Source of the DNA: Micromonospora sp. C95
Lineage (GTDB): Bacteria; Actinomycetota; Actinomycetes; Mycobacteriales; Micromonosporaceae
Length of the DNA: 64,000 nucleotides
Reading direction: 5' to 3'
Assembly: GCF_018070465.1 (NCBI RefSeq)
Contig: NZ_JAGPXT010000008.1
Location: 1 to 64,000 of the forward strand
The stretch's first letter is position 1. The number at the start of each line of letters is the position of its first letter. Of the stretch, positions 9,719 to 19,337 are shown piece after piece. The notes beneath the pieces were generated by a model. It saw only the letters and a program-made list of their open reading frames with translations. It had not been told where the DNA came from and made no database searches. Made by a program: the position numbers and the translations under genes.

Positions 9719-10396
9719 ATGCCTGGAATCCGGACCAGCGGTGCACTGGCCCTCGGTGGGATCGTCCTCGCGGCGGTGCTCGCCGTCATCGGTCATGCCG
9801 GCGTCAGCGACCTCGACCCGGTCAGTCTGACCGTCAGCGACTACGCCGTCTCCGACTCCGGCGAGGTCATCCACGTGGCCATGCTGCTGCTCGCCGCCGC
9901 CTCCGCCGTACTCATCCCGACGCTGGGTAAGTTCGGTTCACCAGGCGATCGGCGAGCGCCCACCCCCATCGCTCGTGCCGGTCACCGGGGTCGGGCGGCC
10001 GAGTGGCTGTTGGCGGTCTGGGCGGGCGGGCTGCTGGTGTCGGGTCTGGTGCCGACCAATCCGCCCGGCACCGAGATGGGTACGGCCGCCTACGTGCACC
10101 GGTACGCCTCGGTGGTCGCCTTCCTGGCGCTGCCGGTCGCCGGCTGGCTGCTCGCCGCCCGACTGCCCAGCGGTGCCCGTGCCGGGCACTGGCTGCGCGC
10201 CCTGACCGTGACCAGCCTGCTGCTGGCCGCCAGCATGGCCTGGTCCGCCTACCCCGGCGACCGTGCCTACTACGGCCTGATCGAACGCTTCCTCATCCTC
10301 GCCGAGGTGGCCCTGCTCGCCGTCATCGCCTACTCCAGTTCGTGGAGCATCAGCTGGCGGCCGGCCTCGGTCACCGAGCCGGACAGGCTGGGATAG
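9719..10396 (+). CDS. DUF998-family membrane protein
   Basis: A 225-residue integral membrane protein with about six hydrophobic segments and the family pattern SLTVSDYAVSDSGEVIH after helix 1 and NPPGTEMGTAAYVHRYASVV in the middle. These fit DUF998, a family of unknown role. GAGGAC precedes the ATG by about 10 nt. Its last 22 codons lie antisense to the 3' end of lpdA, so the two convergent genes overlap by 67 nt. The C-terminal tail (SSSWSISWRPAS...) is therefore constrained by lpdA rather than by DUF998 function. Confidence 0.85.
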   Translation: MPGIRTSGALALGGIVLAAVLAVIGHAGVSDLDPVSLTVSDYAVSDSGEVIHVAMLLLAAASAVLIPTLGKFGSPGDRRAPTPIARAGHRGRAAEWLLAVWAGGLLVSGLVPTNPPGTEMGTAAYVHRYASVVAFLALPVAGWLLAARLPSGARAGHWLRALTVTSLLLAASMAWSAYPGDRAYYGLIERFLILAEVALLAVIAYSSSWSISWRPASVTEPDRLG

Positions 10397-11736
10397 ATGG
10401 TGATGGTCTGAGCCAGTTCGTTGACGGTGAGGTTGTTCTCCACCGCCAGCGTGATCGGCATGATCAGTTCGCTGGCCTTCGGTGCGACCACCACTCCGCC
10501 GATCACCTGTCCGCTGGCCGGGCGGCAGAACAGCTTGACGAAGCCGTCCGGGATCTCGTCCATCTTCGCCCGGGCGTTGCCGCCCAGCGGCAGCATCACC
10601 TGACGCGCCGGCACCTTGCCGGCGTCCACCTCGTCCTGGGAGACCCCGACGGTGGCCAGTTCCGGGTCGGTGAAGACGTTCGCCGAGACGGTACGCAGCC
10701 GCAGTGGCCGGACCGCCTCGCCGAGCGCGTGCCACATCGCGATCCGGCCCTGCATCGCGGCGACGCTGGCCAGCGGCAGCACCCCGGTGCAGTCGCCGGC
10801 CGCGTAGATGCCGGGCACGTTGGTCCGGGACACCCGGTCCACCGTCACGTAGCCGCCCCGGGCCAGTTCGACGCCGTACTCGGCCAGGCCCAGCTCGGCG
10901 GTGTTCGGGATGGAACCGACCGCGATCAGCGCGTGTGAACCGGAGACCGTACGGCCGTCGGAGAGCTCGACCTCGACCCCGTCGCCGATGCGTCGGACGC
11001 CCTCGGCGCGGGAGTTGTTCAGGATGCTCATGCCTCGGGTCCGGAAGACCCGCTCGATCGCCTGGGCGGCGTCGGCGTCCTCGTGCGGCATCACCCGGTC
11101 GCGGCTGGAGACCAGGGTCACCTCGACGCCCATCGCGAGGTACGCGCTGGCGAACTCGGCACCGGTGACACCGGAACCGACCACGATCAGGTGCTCGGGC
11201 AGCTCGGGCAGGTCGTAGACCTGTCGCCAGGTCAGGATGCGCTCCCCGTCGGGCAACGCGGTGGGCAGTTGGCGGGGCGTGGCACCGGTGGCGATCAGCA
11301 CGGTCGAGGCGTCGATGGCGTACGCGGCCTCCTCCCCGTCCGGCGTGACGATCACCCGGTGGGTGTGACCGAGCGTGTCCTCGCCGAGCCGGGCGCGTCC
11401 GGACACGAAGGTGACCCCGGCCTTCACCAGCTTCGCGTGGATGTCGGCGGACTGTGCCAGGGCGAGCCGCTTGACCCGGTCGTGGACCGCCTGGGCGTCG
11501 ACGGTGACCGCCTCCAGCCCGTCGGAGTGCACCCCGAACACCTCGGTGTCGCGGTAGCCGGTCACCACCTCCGAGCTGGCGATGAACGTCTTCGACGGTA
11601 CGCAGTCCGACAGCACGCAGGCGCCGCCGGCGCCCTCGGCCTCCACGACTGTGACGTCGGCGTCCAACTGGGCCGCCACCAGTGCCGCCTCGTAGCCCGC
11701 CGGCCCCCCGCCGATGATCACGATCCGGCTCACCAC
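10330..11736 (-). CDS. lpdA: Flavoprotein NAD(P)H:quinone reductase, LpdA type
   Basis: A 468-residue member of the flavoprotein disulfide reductase family. It shows FAD motif GGGPAGYEAA (9-18), a CxxxxC pair in GGACVLSDCVPSK (C40, C45), an NAD(P) motif VVGSGVTGAEFA near 180-190, and a dimerisation domain. The C-terminal His-Glu dyad of lipoamide dehydrogenases is missing: the expected place reads IYPSLSGSVTEA. That matches mycobacterial LpdA (Rv3303c), a quinone reductase. The GTG at 11736 (MVSRIVIIGGG) lies 7 nt after GAGGAGG; the GTG at 11733 is an alternative. Overlaps the convergent DUF998 gene. Confidence 0.9.
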   Translation of the reverse strand: MVSRIVIIGGGPAGYEAALVAAQLDADVTVVEAEGAGGACVLSDCVPSKTFIASSEVVTGYRDTEVFGVHSDGLEAVTVDAQAVHDRVKRLALAQSADIHAKLVKAGVTFVSGRARLGEDTLGHTHRVIVTPDGEEAAYAIDASTVLIATGATPRQLPTALPDGERILTWRQVYDLPELPEHLIVVGSGVTGAEFASAYLAMGVEVTLVSSRDRVMPHEDADAAQAIERVFRTRGMSILNNSRAEGVRRIGDGVEVELSDGRTVSGSHALIAVGSIPNTAELGLAEYGVELARGGYVTVDRVSRTNVPGIYAAGDCTGVLPLASVAAMQGRIAMWHALGEAVRPLRLRTVSANVFTDPELATVGVSQDEVDAGKVPARQVMLPLGGNARAKMDEIPDGFVKLFCRPASGQVIGGVVVAPKASELIMPITLAVENNLTVNELAQTITIYPSLSGSVTEAGRQLMLHELE

Positions 11737-11839
11737 GACCGCCCCTCCTCGATGCTCACAGTGACTTTCTTCTCCCTGGCGCGTCCGACACGCACCGTCG
11801 TATTCTCCCCGACGCTCCGGCCGGGCTATCGTCATCGCC

Positions 11840-12295
11840 GTGCGTCATTACGCCGCCTACGGCTCGAACCTGGACCCCGCGCGGATGCGTGCCTACTGTC
11901 CGCATTCCCCGATGGTGGGCATCGGCTGGCTGGAAGGCTGGCGGCTGACCTTCGCCGGTGAGGACGTCATCGGCTGGGAGGGCGCCGTCAGCACCGTGGT
12001 CGAGTCGCCCGGCGACCGGGTGTTCGTGGCGCTCTACGACATCCACCCGTACGACGCGGCCCAGTTGGACGAGATCGAGGGGGTCACCTCCGGCACGTAC
12101 CGGAAGCTGACCGTCCGCGTCTCGACCCTGGACGGCGACGTCACCGCCTGGGTCTACGTCTTCGACGGTTACGAGGGTGGTCTGCCCACGTCCTGGTACC
12201 TCTCCGAGATCGCCAACGCCGCCGAGAAGGCGGGCGCGCCGGACGACTACGTCATCGACCTGCGGTCCCGGCCCACCGGCACCGCGTCGGCGTAG
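11840..12295 (+). CDS. Gamma-glutamylcyclotransferase-like protein
   Basis: A 151-residue GGCT-fold protein. It begins with the family loop YGSNLDPARM (about 7-16) and has DEIEG in the middle, where the catalytic glutamate is expected. Relatives cleave gamma-glutamyl peptides to 5-oxoproline, but many bacterial members have unknown substrates. Start is GTG 11840. It is divergent from lpdA with a 103-nt gap and convergent with the next gene across a strong hairpin. Confidence 0.85.
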   Translation: MRHYAAYGSNLDPARMRAYCPHSPMVGIGWLEGWRLTFAGEDVIGWEGAVSTVVESPGDRVFVALYDIHPYDAAQLDEIEGVTSGTYRKLTVRVSTLDGDVTAWVYVFDGYEGGLPTSWYLSEIANAAEKAGAPDDYVIDLRSRPTGTASA

Positions 12296-12346
12296 CTCGT
12301 CTCCCACCGCTCCAGTCTGCTACCGGTCGTGGTGGCACCGGGCGGC

Positions 12347-12383
12347 GACCCCGGGTCCCGGGAAGATCGTCCCGGGATGGGTC
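12347..12383. terminator. Convergent terminator hairpin
   Basis: TCCCGGGA at 12356-12363 pairs with TCCCGGGA at 12370-12377 around AGATCG, and GACCC (12347-12351) pairs with GGGTC (12379-12383) outside it with a small bulge. It lies between two convergent genes and can serve both. Confidence 0.7.
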
Positions 12384-12388
12384 GGTTC

Positions 12389-13126
12389 TCACCGCTGCGC
12401 GTGGGTCCGCGCCAGGGTCAGCAGCTCGACCAGTTCCGCGCCGTCGGCCGGACCCAGCGCCGTGAACGCCGGGGCGACGAGCCGGTCGGTCATCGCCTCG
12501 GCCCACAACCGCCGCCGCACCAGCGGTCCGACCGGCGGGTACGGTGGCGGCCAGCCGCAGGCCATCGCGCCGCTGGTGCCCTCGGGACCGGCCAGCACCG
12601 CCTCCAGCGGCGTCATCCCGCTGGCGCGCACGGCCACCAGGTGCGCCCCGGTGAAGTGTTCGCGCAGCAGGCGTAGGCCGGCGGCGACCCGGGCACCGGC
12701 CGTCGCCGCGTCCGTCGGCATGGCCCGCCACGCCGCGAACAGTGGCATCGCACTGGCGTCGGCCGCCGCGACGGCCCGTTCCACGAGCACCGCGAGTCGG
12801 TCGACGCGGGGCAGGTCACCCAGCATCTCCTCGCCCCACCGGCAGCACTCCGCGAGGCTGGCGGCGGCCACCTCGGCCGGCCGGACCGTGCGGGCGGCGG
12901 CGTCCCAGCCGTCGGCCACCGCATCGGGAGCGATGAAACCGAGCGCCGCCGCCACGGTCTCGGCCCGTACGTCACCGAGCGCGCCGGCCCGACCGGTGAC
13001 GTAGAAGGCCCATCCGGAGATGCCGAGCAGCCGAGCCCGCCGCAGCGTGGTCGGGCACCGGTTGTACGCCTCCCCGAGGGTGAGCACCGCCGGCTTGCTG
13101 GCCGCCGCGACCTGCTCCGGCGTCAT
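12389..13126 (-). CDS. SCO6745-family protein
   Basis: A 245-residue soluble protein with the pattern GRAGALGDVRAETVAAALGFIAPDAV (split here by wording), resembling the uncharacterised actinobacterial SCO6745 family. That family has a conserved acidic/aromatic N-terminal half and often occurs near regulators. ATG 13126 is chosen because homology-like sequence begins there (MTPEQVAAAS); a longer frame upstream is Arg/Gly-rich and unlikely to be coding. No catalytic motif is recognised. The upstream gap to 13212 contains an imperfect direct repeat (CCACCCGACG at two places) of unknown meaning. Confidence 0.75.
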   Translation of the reverse strand: MTPEQVAAASKPAVLTLGEAYNRCPTTLRRARLLGISGWAFYVTGRAGALGDVRAETVAAALGFIAPDAVADGWDAAARTVRPAEVAAASLAECCRWGEEMLGDLPRVDRLAVLVERAVAAADASAMPLFAAWRAMPTDAATAGARVAAGLRLLREHFTGAHLVAVRASGMTPLEAVLAGPEGTSGAMACGWPPPYPPVGPLVRRRLWAEAMTDRLVAPAFTALGPADGAELVELLTLARTHAQR

Positions 13127-13212
13127 CCCGCCCCGCCCGCGCGAGGTCCACCCGACGCTGCGTACGTGAAGGATCCACCCGACGGTCCGTCCATGAGGGA
13201 CCAGTCTGCCGG

Positions 13213-14136
13213 TCAATCGTCGGCGTCGGCATCCCCCTCCTCGGCGTCCAGCGCCTCCATCGCGGCCTCGACCTCGCCGGCCCGTCGTCGGGCGGCGCTG
13301 ACCGATCGTTCGGCGGCCCGACGGGCCAGCCGGGAGCGGCTGAGTTCCTGCTCGGCGACGGCCCGGCGGCGTTCCAGTTCGGCGAGTTCCGCCTCGACGG
13401 CGTCCAGCGCGGCCAGCCCGTCGCGTTCGGCCTCGACCGCGCCGGCCAGGTCCGTCTCGGCCCGGCCCTGGTCGGTACGCGCCCGGTCCAGCTCCTTCTG
13501 CAACGCCCTGCGGCGACGGGACCGTTCGGCGCGGGCAGCCCGCTGCGCCTGTTCGGCCCGCAGCGTGCCCCGGTCCGGTGGACGCTGCCGGACCGGAGCC
13601 GCGGGTGGCGGTTCCTCGTCGCCGGTCACCAGGCGCAGCTGCGGACGGGGTACCTCGCCGAACCCCGCGTAGTGGGCCGGGCGCAGCAGTCGCCCGGAGC
13701 GCACCTGCTCGGCCACGTCGACGTCGGAGAGTGCGGCGTTGAAGGTCGCCTCGACCTCGGCCAGTGGCAGCTTCCCACCCGACGGGGCCCCCTCGACGCC
13801 GGCGGCGAGCCGGCGTACCTCGGCGACGAGCGCCCCGACCACCGCCCGCCGCTGCGCGGACAGCTCCCGCAGGCGCGGGCCGCGCAGCTCGCGCTGCGCC
13901 TCCCGCAGGGCTTCGGCCAACTGCGCCAGCTCGGACACCAGCTCCGGCCGCTCCAACGCCATCAGGTTGACCAGCCAGGCGGCCACGGTGGGGCGACGCA
14001 GCCGGGCGATCTCCCGGGCGGTACCCGGGTCACCGGCACGGCGGGCCAGCGCGACGGCATCGTCCCGGGCGGCGACGAACCGGTCCGGCGGCGTGCGGTA
14101 GAGCTGCTCGACGAGGTCGGGTGGCGGGCCGGGCAT
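13213..14136 (-). CDS. Hypothetical coiled-coil protein, actinobacterial
   Basis: A 307-residue protein in two parts. Residues 1-165 are helical with conserved-looking LYRTPPDRFVAARDDAVALARRAGD and RRPTVAAWLVNLMA segments. Residues 190-300 are a long charged coiled coil rich in Ala, Arg and Glu, ending in an acidic tail. No signal peptide, membrane segment or enzyme motif. It ends 4 nt after the stop of the upstream metallo-beta-lactamase-fold gene on the same strand, so the two are probably cotranscribed. Similar proteins occur in Micromonosporaceae and Streptomyces without known function. Confidence 0.75.
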   Translation of the reverse strand: MPGPPPDLVEQLYRTPPDRFVAARDDAVALARRAGDPGTAREIARLRRPTVAAWLVNLMALERPELVSELAQLAEALREAQRELRGPRLRELSAQRRAVVGALVAEVRRLAAGVEGAPSGGKLPLAEVEATFNAALSDVDVAEQVRSGRLLRPAHYAGFGEVPRPQLRLVTGDEEPPPAAPVRQRPPDRGTLRAEQAQRAARAERSRRRRALQKELDRARTDQGRAETDLAGAVEAERDGLAALDAVEAELAELERRRAVAEQELSRSRLARRAAERSVSAARRRAGEVEAAMEALDAEEGDADADD

Positions 14137-14140
14137 CGGC

Positions 14141-14773
14141 TCAGCCGTCGATCCGGCTGCCCGGCTCCAGCCGCTGGTACTCGCTGCCCGACAGCGCCGT
14201 GTACTGCCGGTCGAGCACCGCGTAGCCGTTGTCGTTGAGCAGGGCGTCGTGCAGCGCGAAGACCCGACGCGGTGCCACCGCCCGGATGAAGTCGACCACC
14301 TCGGAGAACTTCGACCAGGGCGCGTGTATCGGGGCGAAGAGGGTGTCGACCTGGACGTCGTCCGGCACGAACAGGGCGTCGCCCGGGTGGTAGACGACGT
14401 CGTTGAGCAGGTAGCCGAGGTTGTCGATCACGGGGATGTCGGGATGGATCACCGCGTGCCGGCCGCCGTGGGCGCGTACCGGGATCCCGGCGGCGGTGAA
14501 CGACTCGCCCGGGGACACCGGACGCAGCACGTCGGCCGCCTCCCCGAGTGGGCCGGCCAGCGACGCCGGGCCGTGGACGACCAAGGGACGCCGAGCCAAC
14601 TGCCGGTGCACCGCCGCCGCGTCGAGGTGGTCCGGGTGCTCGTGGGTGATCAGCACGGCGTCGGCCCCGTCCAACGCCACCGCCGGCTCACTGAACATTC
14701 CTGGGTCGATGACCAGCACTCCCCCGTCGTGCTCGACCCGCAGGCACGAGTGGGCGTACTTGGTGAGCCGCAT
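14141..14773 (-). CDS. Metallo-beta-lactamase-fold hydrolase, UlaG/UPF0173-like
   Basis: A 210-residue MBL-fold hydrolase. The metal motif HEHPDHLD gives H44, H46, D48 and H49; further metal-binding positions are likely in GGRHAVIH and the late HDALL. The small size and MRLTKYAHSCLRVEHDGGVL start match the UlaG/UPF0173 branch of zinc or manganese hydrolases, whose substrates are mostly unknown. ATG 14773 is set by GGGAGG 7 nt upstream; an earlier ATG at 14788 lies before that site. Probably cotranscribed with the coiled-coil gene. Confidence 0.88.
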   Translation of the reverse strand: MRLTKYAHSCLRVEHDGGVLVIDPGMFSEPAVALDGADAVLITHEHPDHLDAAAVHRQLARRPLVVHGPASLAGPLGEAADVLRPVSPGESFTAAGIPVRAHGGRHAVIHPDIPVIDNLGYLLNDVVYHPGDALFVPDDVQVDTLFAPIHAPWSKFSEVVDFIRAVAPRRVFALHDALLNDNGYAVLDRQYTALSGSEYQRLEPGSRIDG

Positions 14774-14887
14774 CGTGATGCCTCCCATATCGATTCGTGA
14801 CGTCCTGAGCGCAGTCTGCCGGAACCCGCGCGGTGGTGTGTGGCGTCCGAGCCATTGCCCGCCCGGGCAGCAGAGAGGGGAACGGGG

Positions 14888-15856
14888 ATGGAGATGCGAA
14901 GAGCCCGCCGGCACGGGACCACGGCGGTGGCGACTCTGGCCGCGCTGCTGATGCTCGCCGGCTGCGGCAGTGGCAGCGACTCGGGGACCGCCGACAGCGC
15001 CGCCGCGCCGGCACCGGCCCAGGAAGGCGGGGGCGCCCCGGCGGAGGCCGGCGCCGACGCACAGGGTGGGGCCGGCGCGGCGGCGGACACCCGGGTCGAC
15101 CAGCGGTCCATCATCTACACCGGATCGCTCCGGGTGCAGGTGGAGAATGTGGACAACGCCGCCCGGGACGCCGCCGCCGCGGCCACCCGGGCCGGCGGCT
15201 TCGTCGGCGGCGACCAGCGCCGCAGCTCCGACGCGGACGCGGTGGCCGACCTCGAACTGCGGGTGCCGGCGGAGCGGTTCTACGCGGTCGTGGAGGAACT
15301 GGCGGGCCTCGGCAAGCCGGAGCGCCGGGAGATCGGCACGCAGGACGTCACCGAGGAGACCATCGACCTCGACGCCCGGATCACCAGCCAACGGGCCCGG
15401 GTGGAGAGCGCGCGACGGCTGCTCGCCCAGGCCGACTCGATAAGCGACCTGGTGAGCATCGAGAACGAACTGGCCCGGCGGGAGGCCGACCTCGCGTCGC
15501 TGGAGGCGAAGAAGCGGCGGCTGAGCGACCTCACCGCGCTGTCCACCATCACGGTCACCCTGGTGGGGCCGGGTGTCACGGTCCCCGATGAGGAGAACCA
15601 GATCGGCTTCCTGGTGGGGCTCAAGGGCGGCTGGCAGGTCTTCCTGGCCTCGATGACCATCCTGCTCACCGTGCTGGGTGCGGTCCTGCCGTGGCTGCTG
15701 GCCTTCGGCGTACCGCTGGGGGCGCTGTGGTGGCTGGCCCGCCGTCGCCGCCGGAACCGACCCGCGGTGCCGGCTCTGGTCGCACCGGTCGGCGCGCCAC
15801 CACCGCCGGGTGTCAGCGCGCCGCCGTCAGTGCCTGGAGCGCGGTCTGCACCATGA
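14888..15856 (+). CDS. DUF4349 lipoprotein
   Basis: A 322-residue secreted lipoprotein. The signal peptide ends in the lipobox LAGC with C26 as the lipidated residue. It is followed by a low-complexity Ala/Gly/Gln linker, the DUF4349 domain (about 70-240, including a heptad-rich stretch rich in SARRLLAQADSISDLV) and a C-terminal transmembrane helix (about 260-290) with an Arg-rich stop-transfer. Function unknown; the layout suggests an envelope-spanning or mechanosensory protein. GAGAGGGG precedes the chosen ATG. The 3' end overlaps the convergent M20 gene by 44 nt. Confidence 0.87.
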   Translation: MEMRRARRHGTTAVATLAALLMLAGCGSGSDSGTADSAAAPAPAQEGGGAPAEAGADAQGGAGAAADTRVDQRSIIYTGSLRVQVENVDNAARDAAAAATRAGGFVGGDQRRSSDADAVADLELRVPAERFYAVVEELAGLGKPERREIGTQDVTEETIDLDARITSQRARVESARRLLAQADSISDLVSIENELARREADLASLEAKKRRLSDLTALSTITVTLVGPGVTVPDEENQIGFLVGLKGGWQVFLASMTILLTVLGAVLPWLLAFGVPLGALWWLARRRRRNRPAVPALVAPVGAPPPPGVSAPPSVPGARSAP

Positions 15857-17072
15857 GGCGTACGCCCACCGGGATGGCCCGTTCGTCCACGTCGAACGAC
15901 GCCCGGTGCAGGTCGACGTTCGGCCCGGAGCGGCCGACCCCGAGGCGGGCCAGGGCGCCGGGGACGTACTCCAGATACCAGGAGAAGTCCTCGCCGCCCA
16001 TGCTCTGCGGGGTCTCCGCGACGCCCTCCGGGCCGAGGGCGGCGGCGGTGGCGGCGTTCAGCACCCCGATGGCCCGCGCGTCGTTGCAGACCGGCGGGCG
16101 ACCGCGCAGGTACTCCAGGTCGACGGTGGCCCCGGTCGGTGCGATGACGTCCCGAACCACCTGAGAAACGATCTTCGGGGCCAGTTCCCAGGTGTCGCGG
16201 TCCATCACCCGCAGGGTGCCGGAGGCGGACGCCTCGGACGGGATGACGTTGTACCGGGTGCCCGCGGAGGCGTGCCCGAAGACCAGCAGCAGTCCACTGT
16301 TCGCCGGCACCCGACGGTTGACCAGGGCGGGCACCTCGGTGATCAGCCGGCCGAGCGCGTCGACCAGGTCCACGGTCAGGTGCGGGCGGGCGGTGTGACC
16401 GCCGGGGCCGGTGAGCCGGACGGTGACGTTGTCCGCGGCGGCGGTGATCGGACCGACCCGTAGGCCCACCTGGCCGACGGGCAGGCTGGGGTCGCAGTGC
16501 AGTGCGAAGATCTGCACCACGTCGTCGAGGCCGCCGGCCTCGATCACCTCAAGCGAGCCGCAGGGCAGGATCTCCTCGGCGGGCTGGAAGATCAGCCGGA
16601 CCCGGCCCGGCAGCTCGCCCAGATCGGCCAGCTGCGCGAGCAGCATGCCGACGCCCAACATGATCGTGGTGTGCACGTCGTGACCGCAGGCGTGGCAGAC
16701 CCCCTCGACCGTGGAGCGGTACGGCACGTCCTTGACGTCGCTGAGCGGCAGCGCATCGATGTCGGCGCGCAGTGCGATCACCGGACCGTCCGGGCGGCCG
16801 TTGATGTCGCAGATCACCCCGTTGCCCTTGGGCAGCAGGCGCGGCTGCAACCCGGCCAGGGAGAGTTCCCGGGCCACCAGGGCCGCGGTCTCGAACTCCG
16901 CGCCGGACAGCTCCGGGTGCGAGTGGATGTGACGGCGCGTGGCGATCAGGCCCGGTACCCGGAGGGCGAGCAGGTGGTCCAACTCGAAGGGCAGGGGCTG
17001 GGAACCGGTTGGCGCATCCGGCCAGGACGGCGCCAGTTGGTGACCGGTCGGCATCGTCAACGCACTCGTCAC
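15813..17072 (-). CDS. M20-family metal-dependent amidohydrolase
   Basis: Hydrolyses an amide bond, probably of an N-acyl amino acid or small peptide. With start GTG 17072 it has 419 residues, with HIHSHPELSG near residue 46, CHACGHDVHT with metal-binding His and Asp, an EE pair in FQPAEEILPCG, and a dimerisation insert. These match the amidohydrolase/hippuricase branch, like AmiA1/AmiB1 of mycobacteria, which also sit near lpdA and pmmB. Start is uncertain: an in-frame ATG at 17258 has a perfect AGGAGGTGA upstream and would add 62 residues. The 3' end overlaps the DUF4349 gene. Confidence 0.88.
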   Translation of the reverse strand: MTSALTMPTGHQLAPSWPDAPTGSQPLPFELDHLLALRVPGLIATRRHIHSHPELSGAEFETAALVARELSLAGLQPRLLPKGNGVICDINGRPDGPVIALRADIDALPLSDVKDVPYRSTVEGVCHACGHDVHTTIMLGVGMLLAQLADLGELPGRVRLIFQPAEEILPCGSLEVIEAGGLDDVVQIFALHCDPSLPVGQVGLRVGPITAAADNVTVRLTGPGGHTARPHLTVDLVDALGRLITEVPALVNRRVPANSGLLLVFGHASAGTRYNVIPSEASASGTLRVMDRDTWELAPKIVSQVVRDVIAPTGATVDLEYLRGRPPVCNDARAIGVLNAATAAALGPEGVAETPQSMGGEDFSWYLEYVPGALARLGVGRSGPNVDLHRASFDVDERAIPVGVRLMVQTALQALTAAR

Positions 17073-17545
17073 GTCGAATTCTCTTCGATCACTAGAAATG
17101 GATGGATCATCGGGAACAGCAGACAGCGTAGACCCACGATGGTGACTCTGCGCAACCTCGTTCCGGTGATGATCGGACCGCGCAGCGTCACGTATGCCCT
17201 GCTGAGAGCGTCCGTAGGTGAGCGGCACAGCAGGTAGATCGCGGTCATACGCCGTCATCCACCCCTCACCTCCTACAACGCGTAATCGTGCCGCGAGCGC
17301 CGAGAATCTTCGCGAAACTCTCGTCGTCGTTCCGAATTGTCGCATTAGTCGCGCCGATGAACTGACGGTACGACAATTACCCGACCACGCGCGGCAACGA
17401 TCACCCGTGGACGTTCACACGCACCGAGGCCCGCCGACCGCACACCATGTGCGTTCGCGTGATCATTGGCAGCGGAGTACCCGGGTACGGCCCGTTCGAC
17501 ACGCTGCGCGACGGGCAGTGGTGCTCGGCGGCGGAGGAACGGAGG
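17073..17545. other. 473-nt intergenic region with perfect Shine-Dalgarno and AT-rich dyad
   Basis: No independent gene was found. It holds, on the minus strand, AGGAGGTGA (17266-17274) before an in-frame ATG at 17258 that could be the true M20 start. Between 17335 and 17378 lies an inverted repeat AATTGTCG / CGACAATT with a 28-nt spacer, in an AT-richer patch than its surroundings, which may mark the M20 promoter or an operator. The rest (17400-17545) shows nothing recognisable. Confidence 0.45.
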
Positions 17546-19129
<1,584 letters not shown>

Positions 19130-19337
19130 CAACGGATGGTAGGACGCGCGGAGGGCCACCGACGGGTGAGGGGTACCCCACATTACGTCGGCACAGCGGC
19201 GACAAGAGGTGAGTGGCCGCACACGTACCGTCGAGTAGTGGAAACGTCCGCCGCGCCGGCTTTCGCATCGGGCGTCTGAACCAGCAAGATAGGGGGGTTG
19301 TGTCCCAGCCCTCTCGACTTCCCCCGGTGGCTTTTCT

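Noticed and set aside
19130..19337. Cobalamin riboswitch upstream of the B12 mutase
   Set aside because: The 208-nt gap is short and lacks the B12-box sequence and conserved helices.
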